Positions 18,427-26,237 of a DNA stretch of 64,000 bases are shown one piece after another. The notes below the pieces were generated by a model that saw only the letters and a program-made list of their open reading frames with translations, was not told the origin of the DNA and did no database searches. Origin of the DNA: Chryseobacterium sp. MYb7 (GTDB lineage Bacteria > Bacteroidota > Bacteroidia > Flavobacteriales > Weeksellaceae); contig NZ_PCOU01000009.1 of assembly GCF_002979455.1 (NCBI RefSeq), positions 1-64,000 of the forward strand, read 5' to 3'. Position 1 is the stretch's first letter. Each line of letters opens with the position of its first letter. Both the position numbers and the translations under genes were made by a program.

Positions 18427-18906
18427 ATGAATGTAATCAACGAAGCAGGAATTCTTGCGATATCTACCAGACTCCACCGCCTCAGTGAACAATTGAGGAA
18501 AGATGGAGCGCTTATCTATAAAGCCTTCGGAATTGATTTCGAGTTGAAATGGTTTCCGGTTATTTTCACCATTTATAAAAAAGAAATAGCAAGTGTTGTC
18601 GAAATTGCCAACGAAATCGGTTACACTCATCCATCCACCATAACACTGCTTAAGGAACTTGAAAAACTGGAGTTGATCCAATGGGAAAAGGATAAACAGG
18701 ACGAACGCAAAAGACTTTTTAAGCTCACTTCAAAAGGGCAGGAACTCATTGATCAAATGAAACCCGTTTGGGAGCTGATGGCTCACATTTTAGGAGATAT
18801 CGCAGACAATAAAAACAATCTGCTGACTGCTATTGATGAAGCAGAAGAGAAAATTGCCAGTCAGTCTTTTTATCAGAGGGCGCTGCAACGTAAAAATTCC
18901 AAGTAA
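18427..18906 (+). CDS. MarR family transcriptional regulator
   Basis: The 159-aa protein has the MarR winged-helix domain (about residues 40-115). EIANEIGYTHPSTITLLKELEKLELI supplies the helix-turn-helix and WEKDKQDERKRLFKLTSKGQELI the wing with its DxR signature. Helical dimerisation regions flank it. It is two bases downstream of the acetyltransferase gene and probably autoregulates the pair. The ligand is unknown. Confidence 0.88.
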   Translation: MNVINEAGILAISTRLHRLSEQLRKDGALIYKAFGIDFELKWFPVIFTIYKKEIASVVEIANEIGYTHPSTITLLKELEKLELIQWEKDKQDERKRLFKLTSKGQELIDQMKPVWELMAHILGDIADNKNNLLTAIDEAEEKIASQSFYQRALQRKNSK

Positions 18907-19346
18907 ATATCGGAGCGTTTTCTTCTACTTACATAGTAAATAATAATGTATAAAAAATAAAAAAATTAATTCCTTCTCACTGATCATCCAATCATAATAG
19001 GTCTTTTTGTTCAAGATGTGAAAAAGCTTTATTGAAAACTCATTGTCGTAGAACTACGACAATTTTCCAAATAATCGGTAATTCATTTTGGAGTGAATAT
19101 TTAAGGTTATATATTGCAATACCAAAATCACTAAAAAAACTTATGAAAAAATACCGAAATCAACCACTTTTTACAGTGTTACTAAGTATCTAAAGCGGAA
19201 TTTTTTTCTGAAAATTCCCACTGTACCCATCTCAGGTCAATCATTGAAAAGCTTGTTCAAGAGACCGTTACATGCTTGTAGATTGATTCCTTGAACCGAA
19301 GGGTCTCACCTTATTCAATTAAGTCATACACCAAAAAAAAGATGTC
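18907..19346. other. Intergenic upstream of vgrG with a perfect hairpin
   Basis: This 440-bp gap has no supportable gene. At 19043-19062 TTGTCGTAG and CTACGACAA form a perfect 9-bp inverted repeat around AA. It has no T tract, so a protein-binding site is as likely as an RNA hairpin. The rest is AT-rich and may hold the promoter of the type VI module. Confidence 0.5.
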
Positions 19347-21479
19347 ATGTTTAAGGAACAGAATAATCTTCCCAAACCGGAAATAGATTCAGACAAGACA
19401 GATTTTGTAAGCAAAATCAAAGACAATAAAAAAGTTAAAGAAGTAAAGAAAGCTGCTTCAAAAGTGAATAATGCAGTCAATATGGTGAATACAGGAAAGC
19501 AATTCCTAAACCAGCCTTTACTGCCCAATGAACCATCCATAAGTAAGGATAAGCTTTGGGTCAAACAGCCTACTTCTAAAATATTCAATGCTGACAGTAT
19601 TCCGGAGAGTGCCATCGTAGGAATCAACCGGGTAGTAAAGCTTGATATCCATGTGGAAGGTAAATCTATAAAGTATTTCAAACATTTTAGCCTTACTCAA
19701 AGTGCTACTAAACATCACGAGTTTGAGCTTATTCTTGCTCATGATACGTTAGGAAGTGCAGAAAACCATAATCTTGAAGAAATACAGAATTTCCTGGGAA
19801 AAAGGATTACGGTGGTTTTCAAATATAAAGATGTGGAAGGCGGAGCTGAGCGGAATTTTATAGGAGTTATCACGGAAGTTGGATTCAGCCAGGAACAAGG
19901 AAGCCTGGGTAATCTTGTGCTGTCAGGTTTCAGTCCAACAATTTTGTTAGATGCTGCCCCACATATTCAAAGCTTCGGCGGAGCACAACCCATTAGCTTG
20001 AACAGTATTGCCAATGAAGTGATTAAAGAAGGATTAGGGCAGGGGAAATTTGACTTCAGAATAGATGCCCGCCATGGCAATGTATCTTACAGTTCTCAAT
20101 ACGGAGAAACCCATTATAACTATCTGGCTAGAATTGCTGAAGCTTATGGAGAACAATTTTTCTATGATGGAGAAGTTTTACATTTCGGACAATTGCCACC
20201 ACAGGAAAAGCCTGTGTTGTTAACCTATGGCAGTAATCTGACGGATGTTAAAATTAAAATGAAAGCTCAACATGTGAATCCTTCATTTTATGGATATAAC
20301 AGTAGTAAAAATGAAAAATTTAAAGGCGGAAGCTCAAAAATAACACATACCTCAGATATTGCGAAGAGGGCTTATGAAATTTCAGAAAAAACTTTTCAAA
20401 CCCCATCTTTAAGAGTAGCTCCTATCAAAGCATCATCTTTTATGGATATTGATGCTTCTCAAAAGGGAACTGCAGGAAGTAAAGCTTCAGAAGTTTTTGT
20501 AACTTCCGGTAATACAACCGTTCCTTTTCTTTATCCGGGATGTATTGCGGATATCCAGATGCGTAAAACGGATACTAACGAAACCTCTTATTTCACTAAA
20601 TTAATGCTTATAGAGGTAACCCATCAAGTGGATGCCCGCGGATACTATGATGGATCTTTCCAGGCCATAGCTTCTGATACCGGATTTATTCCAAGACCAG
20701 AATTTACAGTTCCGGTGGCGGAACCCCAGTTTGGAAAAGTAGTTTCCAATACCGATCCTGAAAATCAAGGCCGCGTGCAGGTTCAGCTTGACTGGCAAAC
20801 CGGCCAGGACACCACAGAATTTATCCGTGTAATGTCTCCTGATGCCGGAAGCAGTGAGAAGGTAGGTAAGAACAGAGGATTTATGTCTATTCCTGAAGTG
20901 GGAGATCAGGTCATTATCAATTTTGTACATCTTCATCCCGATCGTCCTTTTGTGATGGGTGGAATGTATCATGGCGGAATTGGAGCTGGTGGCGGCACTG
21001 GAAATAATGTTATGAGTTTCAGTGGACGAAGCGGCGCAGAATTAAAATATGACAATGGAGCCGGATCTATGAATCTTAAAGATCAGGGCGGTGCCAATAT
21101 GAATTTTGACGGAACCGGAAACGCGACTACCAATGCAAATAGCAACCATACTGTGAATGCAGGAAGTTCCAATGTCATCAATGTGGGGGGCAAAAAAGAT
21201 GCTCCGCCACAATCATTGCTGAAAATGGATGCAGGCGGAAATATTACCCTTGACGGAAAAACAAGTATTACCCTACAGGTAGGAGATAATTCTATCACCA
21301 TATCCGAAGAAGGTATTATGGCTTCAGCAGGAAAAGGAATAATTGATATCACTGCACTTACCGGAGCTCTGGGATTGTCAAGTAAAGGCGGCCCTATGGA
21401 TATCAGCACAGATTCGCCACTTACTATTACCGGCGGACCAAGCGCTGTGATGTCTTCAGGAGATACCAATATTATGTAA
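19347..21479 (+). CDS. vgrG: Type VI secretion tip protein VgrG
   Basis: The 710-aa protein is a VgrG/Rhs-Vgr spike. It has a polar N-terminal extension (about 1-80), gp27-like domains with IPESAIVGINRVVKLDIHVE and SQYGETHYNYLARIAEAYGE, and a gp5-type OB fold with GKVVSNTDPENQGRVQVQLD, ending in a glycine/asparagine-rich beta-helix needle. It forms the trimeric puncturing tip of the contractile T6SS (subtype iii in Bacteroidota). A DUF4280 effector starts 16 bases downstream, the normal place for cargo. No sheath, baseplate or ATPase genes are in the window, so this is an orphan effector island served by a core cluster elsewhere. Confidence 0.93.
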   Translation: MFKEQNNLPKPEIDSDKTDFVSKIKDNKKVKEVKKAASKVNNAVNMVNTGKQFLNQPLLPNEPSISKDKLWVKQPTSKIFNADSIPESAIVGINRVVKLDIHVEGKSIKYFKHFSLTQSATKHHEFELILAHDTLGSAENHNLEEIQNFLGKRITVVFKYKDVEGGAERNFIGVITEVGFSQEQGSLGNLVLSGFSPTILLDAAPHIQSFGGAQPISLNSIANEVIKEGLGQGKFDFRIDARHGNVSYSSQYGETHYNYLARIAEAYGEQFFYDGEVLHFGQLPPQEKPVLLTYGSNLTDVKIKMKAQHVNPSFYGYNSSKNEKFKGGSSKITHTSDIAKRAYEISEKTFQTPSLRVAPIKASSFMDIDASQKGTAGSKASEVFVTSGNTTVPFLYPGCIADIQMRKTDTNETSYFTKLMLIEVTHQVDARGYYDGSFQAIASDTGFIPRPEFTVPVAEPQFGKVVSNTDPENQGRVQVQLDWQTGQDTTEFIRVMSPDAGSSEKVGKNRGFMSIPEVGDQVIINFVHLHPDRPFVMGGMYHGGIGAGGGTGNNVMSFSGRSGAELKYDNGAGSMNLKDQGGANMNFDGTGNATTNANSNHTVNAGSSNVINVGGKKDAPPQSLLKMDAGGNITLDGKTSITLQVGDNSITISEEGIMASAGKGIIDITALTGALGLSSKGGPMDISTDSPLTITGGPSAVMSSGDTNIM

Positions 21480-21495
21480 TTCTAAAACCGAAATC

Positions 21496-23112
21496 ATGGA
21501 TGAGTTAGAATACATAACCCTCAATGCCCTGATGATGTGTGACCAGGGGGCAGCTCCGGATTTCTTTAAACCTACGTTCAATACGAAGGTGAAAATCCAT
21601 GGCTGTCTTGTAGCGACCAATCAGGATGCTACTCCTCTTATTAATATCCCTTCCTTTAAAGTGTGTAAGATCAGTGGAGGACCTTGTACACCTACTACTG
21701 TTCCTATGAAATGGCAGGATACCTGGCAGGTAAAAATTAACGGGATCCGTTCTTTGATAGGGAAAAGTACTTGTCAATGTCCTATAGGCGGGAAGATAGA
21801 GTTTATGACCAGTGGGCAGGTTCCACTTCCGGATGATGCGGCCAAGGAGGTAAAAGATATGCAGGATCAGGCACAGCGTGAACTTGACGATAGTGGACAT
21901 GGCGATAGTGTAGGTGAGGCAGGTTTTGTAGAAGGTATGATCCCGGTTTGGGGAAGCGGTCGTGACCTCATCAATGATATACAAACCGGAGATGTTGGCG
22001 GTGGTCTTATGAATGCCGGATTTTTAATCTGGGATGTCGCTTCTATAGCCGTAGGTGTAGTTTCTTTCGGAACCGGAACAGTAGCTATGCAGGGAGCAAA
22101 AGCAGGAGTAAAAGGAGCTATAAAAGCAGGGGCAAAAGCCATATCTAAAGAAGCTCTGCAACAGATGGGAAAAGCGGCACTAAAAAAGCTGAGCAAAGAA
22201 GCTTTAAAGAAAAGTGTGGATGATGTAGCCAAAAAATTGCTTAAGACCTGTGTTTTTGCCTGTTTTCCAGCCGGAACACCTGTGCATACCGAACACGGAA
22301 TTAAAAATATTGAAGATGTCCAAATCGGAGATCAGGTGTGGGCTTATGATGAAGATACGGATACCGTAGCCCTTCAGCCGGTGATTGATCTTATCGTCAA
22401 TGAAAGTGACCATACCATTAGTATTTATACCGAAGCTGAAGTGATTGAAACAACTGCAATACATCCTTTTTATACTGAGGAAGGCTGGAAAGATGCTTCA
22501 GAATTAGAAATAGGTGAAAAAATTCTAACGAAAAATGATACGAAAGTTATTATTGAAAGGATAGAATATAGCTATGAACCTAAAAAAGTTTATAACTTTA
22601 CGGTAGCTCATTTTCATACCTATTTTGTAGGCCTGCTGGCTTTACTGGTTCATAATTCTGGCAGATGCTTGTCCCAAATGATTCTGGAATCTCAGAAATG
22701 GTTTCAGAAAGTTAGGCGTGGATATTTTTTTAATTTAGTATGGAATAGCGAATTAAGAAAACAAGCATTAGAAAAAGGTTTTAAATATTCTCATGAAGTT
22801 GAAGTCTTATTAAAGAAGGGGAAAGTTGGAAAAATAGATGGATTAATAGAAAATGCTGACGGAACTTTTAAAATTATTGAACGTAAAGCTAGTGATCTAA
22901 GTCAAATTTCAGATAAAACAATCAAAAGTTATATTGATGATGCAGCAAAATATAATGGTAAACCTATGACACAGACTGGCCAAGTAATAAATTCAGCTGG
23001 AGGTAAAGTAATATTACATGTTGAAAAAGTTGGTAACTTAAGTAAAGAAGTTATTGAGCATGCAAGAAAAAAAGGAGTAGAAATAGTGGATAATATTTCT
23101 GGATTAATTTAA
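21496..23112 (+). CDS. Polymorphic type VI effector: DUF4280 (PAAR-like) - Hint - PD-(D/E)XK nuclease
   Basis: The 538-aa protein is modular. Residues 1-115 form a DUF4280 PAAR-like spike cap, with cysteines at 15, 37, 57, 64, 93 and 95. Residues about 140-250 form a Gly/Ala-rich amphipathic region (VASIAVGVVSFGTGTVAMQG). Residues 256-387 are a Hint autoprocessing domain: Cys256 of CFPAGTPV, His323 of AIHPF, and terminal His-Asn at 386-387 followed by Ser388. The C-terminal 150 residues resemble a restriction-endonuclease fold, with Asp448 in GKIDGLI and Glu462-x-Lys464 in KIIERKAS. I infer a DNA-cutting toxin delivered on VgrG and perhaps released by Hint cleavage. The toxin-encoding end is more AT-rich than the front, as expected for exchangeable tips. 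Confidence 0.88.
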   Translation: MDELEYITLNALMMCDQGAAPDFFKPTFNTKVKIHGCLVATNQDATPLINIPSFKVCKISGGPCTPTTVPMKWQDTWQVKINGIRSLIGKSTCQCPIGGKIEFMTSGQVPLPDDAAKEVKDMQDQAQRELDDSGHGDSVGEAGFVEGMIPVWGSGRDLINDIQTGDVGGGLMNAGFLIWDVASIAVGVVSFGTGTVAMQGAKAGVKGAIKAGAKAISKEALQQMGKAALKKLSKEALKKSVDDVAKKLLKTCVFACFPAGTPVHTEHGIKNIEDVQIGDQVWAYDEDTDTVALQPVIDLIVNESDHTISIYTEAEVIETTAIHPFYTEEGWKDASELEIGEKILTKNDTKVIIERIEYSYEPKKVYNFTVAHFHTYFVGLLALLVHNSGRCLSQMILESQKWFQKVRRGYFFNLVWNSELRKQALEKGFKYSHEVEVLLKKGKVGKIDGLIENADGTFKIIERKASDLSQISDKTIKSYIDDAAKYNGKPMTQTGQVINSAGGKVILHVEKVGNLSKEVIEHARKKGVEIVDNISGLI

Positions 23113-23131
23113 TTAAAAATTTATTATAAAA

Positions 23132-23722
23132 ATGTATAAAACAGAATTTTCGAAGTATAATGGACTTATGGAAAAGATAATGGATGAACAAACTACATTA
23201 GAAGTTCATTTATCTACAGAGTTTAGCCAGAATGTTCCAAAGAAGTTTCTAAAATATACCCCTGACGAGTGGGCCAGATATGCTTTTGAAAATGAACTTG
23301 AATATAGTATTAACTATTATAAAGATGAAAAACCTTATTGCCAGGTTACCATTGATTCTATGAGTATAATATTAAATTTTTATGATAACAATATACTTAA
23401 GCATAATTTAATGATAGTCTTTTCCAAAGGTGACATCGTTAAAGGTGATTTTAAGGGATACAGTAACAATAAAATTTTTTTAAAACAAATTTCCTGGTAT
23501 GGTGATCTTGGAAAAACACTATTATTCTATTCAAATAAGAAGAAAGACAATGTTTTTTTGAAGGAATTTGTAAAAGAAAATGAAAAAACAGTACTCATCG
23601 AACAATTTGGAACTGCAGATTTATCTAAACATTGGTTTGATACGCCTAAAGATTATTTAGACTATGAAGTATTATTAGATTACCAGAATCTATTTAATCA
23701 GCTTCCATCAGTACCAGCTTAA
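23132..23722 (+). CDS. Putative immunity protein to the upstream nuclease toxin
   Basis: The 196-aa cytoplasmic-looking protein has no signal peptide and no family I recognise. It starts 20 bases after the toxin gene on the same strand and is AT-rich like the toxin tip, the usual position and composition for a cognate immunity gene. It is rich in aromatic and charged residues (YTPDEWARYAFENELEYSIN, SKHWFDTPKDYLDYE) and acidic overall near its end, as expected of an inhibitor of a DNA-binding enzyme. The function is inferred from position only. Confidence 0.6.
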   Translation: MYKTEFSKYNGLMEKIMDEQTTLEVHLSTEFSQNVPKKFLKYTPDEWARYAFENELEYSINYYKDEKPYCQVTIDSMSIILNFYDNNILKHNLMIVFSKGDIVKGDFKGYSNNKIFLKQISWYGDLGKTLLFYSNKKKDNVFLKEFVKENEKTVLIEQFGTADLSKHWFDTPKDYLDYEVLLDYQNLFNQLPSVPA

Positions 23723-23824
23723 AATGATGATCTGACTATCAATCAGAAACTAGAGTTAGAATCATAAAATATATAAAATTCATTATCAGCAATAAAGGCA
23801 TTCAGAGTATACAATAGTAATGAA

Positions 23825-24697
23825 ATGAGTATTTCAAATTTTTTATTCGGGGAAAATATTCCTCTTTTTCAACTGGAAAAGTTCTCGCAGGAATACACCC
23901 TGAAGGTAGAGAATACTTTTATTATGGGTAAAGAGAATAAACCAATCTCATTAAAAACCTTATCAGATATTATTATTGAACAAGAAAAGAGAGATCATGA
24001 TATCAATACCACCATAAAACTACAGGAAATCACGGGTGATACTGATGATGCTTTGATGAAGCCTTTTTTGTTGCAAAGTCTTGCCCTTGCAGATATTTCC
24101 CGCAATATTCAGTTGAAAAGAAATCTTAGCGGGAAAATTCTTTCTATTGAGAATAAACCTGATCTCTGGAAAAGTTGGGAAGAATGGAAAGAGAATAAGC
24201 TGGCGAGTGCTTTCCCGGAGGAAAAGGATCAAAATAAGTTGATTACAAATTATGAAAAGGGATTGAAAAACTTTGATGTTGAATTAAAGAAGAATCTGAA
24301 ATACATTCTCTTACTGCCGGAAGTTTATAACCTTATATTTCCTCCTAATGAATATTACAGTTTTCTATTCAGCCTGTCAAATATTCATTCCAGGCTGATT
24401 GATGGGGTAGAATATCACTATCAGTTGAAACTGGTAAAACTTGAAGAAGAAAACAAGAACCTTTTTGTAGAGTTTCATTCGGTACTGAACAACCATGATG
24501 AACTTATGAAAAGCCATATCAAAAAGCTTTATGAGAAGGAGAAAGATTTTTCTGTTGACGAGTTTGAATTCAGTATCAAAACCAAATACAATTTTGAAAA
24601 ATCAACAGCTAAGATCCTGAACGCGGAACTTCATTTTGTAGAAAAAATGCATGAACATCTGGCTTATTTCATTGATATGGATTTACATAGCAAATAA
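23825..24697 (+). CDS. Unknown protein of the type VI effector module
   Basis: The 290-aa, mostly helical protein has no signal peptide or membrane segment. Charged heptad-like stretches (YEKGLKNFDVELKKNLKYIL, LKLVKLEEENKNLFVEFHS) suggest coiled coils. It is on the same strand as the VgrG/effector genes, about 100 bases after the putative immunity gene, and precedes a convergent gene, so it closes the module. It could be an effector-loading adaptor, a second immunity protein, or unrelated. I do not recognise the family. Confidence 0.55.
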   Translation: MSISNFLFGENIPLFQLEKFSQEYTLKVENTFIMGKENKPISLKTLSDIIIEQEKRDHDINTTIKLQEITGDTDDALMKPFLLQSLALADISRNIQLKRNLSGKILSIENKPDLWKSWEEWKENKLASAFPEEKDQNKLITNYEKGLKNFDVELKKNLKYILLLPEVYNLIFPPNEYYSFLFSLSNIHSRLIDGVEYHYQLKLVKLEEENKNLFVEFHSVLNNHDELMKSHIKKLYEKEKDFSVDEFEFSIKTKYNFEKSTAKILNAELHFVEKMHEHLAYFIDMDLHSK

Positions 24698-24747
24698 TTA
24701 GTTTTAAACAAATAGTACTAACAATCAACCCTTTCAAGACTCATACA

Positions 24748-25380
24748 CTATGATTGGGAAATATTGATAATAGGATTAAGAAAAGATTTTTGTTTTAAAT
24801 GCTGTTTTTCGTCTTCCGTTAGGTCATTGGTCCCAAGGCCAATCCTGTTCCAGGGTTTTCCGTTATCCATTCCATCAGCTAATTCAATAGATCCAATTTT
24901 AATTTTTTTATGAAGTCCTAGTATCGTTAAATCCATCAATTGACCTGGATTTATTTCCCCTTCTATAATTTCCCCAAGCAGATAAAAGCTTCTGTTGGTA
25001 AGTTGGAAAGCACTGGCAATCTTAAATTTAGCAGTAACATCATGCCAGCTGTATCCACAATGTCTGCACTGTTTTGCATAGGGAGTGCGGGCAAGTTTAT
25101 TACATTTCGGGCAATTATTGAAAAAAACTTTTTCAGGAGTTTCAGCCAATATCCGCGTTACAACATTTTGTTCAAAAACTTCATATCCATGTTCTAATAG
25201 TTTTATGACTTCAGGATCAGAATTTATCCAGCCCCGCTTTATCATTACATTTCTGATATGTTCACTTTCAGAACTCTTCAAAGTATACATATGATGATTT
25301 AGCGCTAACGCTTCGTCCCTGGTCATTAATTTCCCAAAATATCTGATAATATAATTTATAGTTTCTCTGTCCATATCCAA
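24748..25380 (-). CDS. Zinc-ribbon protein with EF-Tu domain-2-like C-terminus
   Basis: The 210-aa protein has an N-terminal helical part (about 1-85). A four-cysteine zinc ribbon follows (about residues 90-112; CPKCNKLA...CRHCGYSW). The beta-rich C-terminus has FYLLGEIIEGEINPGQLMDL then KIGSIELADG, resembling the second (OB-like) domain of translational GTPases. No GTPase domain is present. It is convergent with the type VI module and divergent from the YdeI-like gene. The role is unknown; the EF-Tu resemblance is pattern recognition only. Confidence 0.6.
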   Translation of the reverse strand: MDMDRETINYIIRYFGKLMTRDEALALNHHMYTLKSSESEHIRNVMIKRGWINSDPEVIKLLEHGYEVFEQNVVTRILAETPEKVFFNNCPKCNKLARTPYAKQCRHCGYSWHDVTAKFKIASAFQLTNRSFYLLGEIIEGEINPGQLMDLTILGLHKKIKIGSIELADGMDNGKPWNRIGLGTNDLTEDEKQHLKQKSFLNPIINISQS

Positions 25381-25545
25381 CTAAAAAAAGTAAAACCTTT
25401 TTAATGATTTAACTTGTCTAATTTATGATTTATTTCTTTACAATAGCCTTGTATTATGGAATGTGATAATTAAGAAATAGAAATTTAATACTGACAAACT
25501 ATTGTCACTAAAGTATTCTAATTTTACATCAATAAAAGAAAAGCT

Positions 25546-26127
25546 ATGGGGAAAATTGCGGAGAAACAAACCTTCAATGTCAATACAAAGGCAGAATGGC
25601 GGCAATGGCTGGAGGAGAATCATCATATAGAGCAATCTGTATGGCTGATTTGTAATACCAGAAAATCAAATTTACCTATTGTGTATTGGACAGATCTGGT
25701 AGATGAAGCTCTTTGTTTTGGCTGGATTGACAGTACAAGGAAGACCATTGACGAAGGTTCTTTTATGCAGTTATTTAGCAGACGGAAACCGAAGAGTACC
25801 TGGTCAAAAATTAATAAGGATAAGGTTCAGAAATTGATAGAAAATAATCTGATGACAAAAGCAGGATTTGAAACCATCCGAATTGCCAAAGAGAATGGCT
25901 CGTGGAATATTTTGGACAGTGTGGAAGATCTTACCATTCCTGAAGATTTGAATGAAGCATTTAAGCAGCATGAAGGTTCTGAAACGTATTTTCTAAGTTT
26001 GAGTAAATCCATAAGAAAAATGCTGCTTCAATGGATTGTACTTGCCAAAAGACCCGAAACCAGAAAAAACCGTATTGATGAAATTGCCATACAGGCTGCT
26101 CAGAATAGGAAACCTAAAAATTTTTAA
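25546..26127 (+). CDS. YdeI/OmpD-associated family protein
   Basis: The 193-aa protein matches the YdeI-type pattern. The N-terminal part has TKAEWRQWLEENHHIEQSVW and VDEALCFGWIDSTRKTID. The FSRRKPKSTWSKINKDKVQKLI segment follows, and the C-terminal helices include SKSIRKMLLQWIVLAKRPET. Members are soluble proteins of uncertain function. It is monocistronic and ends at a shared terminator with the convergent TonB receptor gene. Confidence 0.8.
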   Translation: MGKIAEKQTFNVNTKAEWRQWLEENHHIEQSVWLICNTRKSNLPIVYWTDLVDEALCFGWIDSTRKTIDEGSFMQLFSRRKPKSTWSKINKDKVQKLIENNLMTKAGFETIRIAKENGSWNILDSVEDLTIPEDLNEAFKQHEGSETYFLSLSKSIRKMLLQWIVLAKRPETRKNRIDEIAIQAAQNRKPKNF

Positions 26128-26176
26128 GTTGTAAAAAGATAGAATATTATTTTTGACACTTATGTTTAAAAATAAG

Positions 26177-26207
26177 AAAAGACTGTCCCAAAAATGGACA
26201 GTCTTTT
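26177..26207. terminator. Bidirectional terminator
   Basis: AAAAGACTGTCC and GGACAGTCTTTT form a 12-bp stem over CAAAAAT. It lies between the convergent YdeI-like gene and the TonB receptor gene and can serve both. Confidence 0.85.
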
Positions 26208-26237
26208 CAATTGATTCATTATTAAAATAATATGATC

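Noticed and set aside
19143-19193. Short frame starting MKKYRNQPLF before vgrG
   Set aside because: Only about 16 codons, no recognisable content and no terminator or coupling; it is more likely chance in an AT-rich gap.
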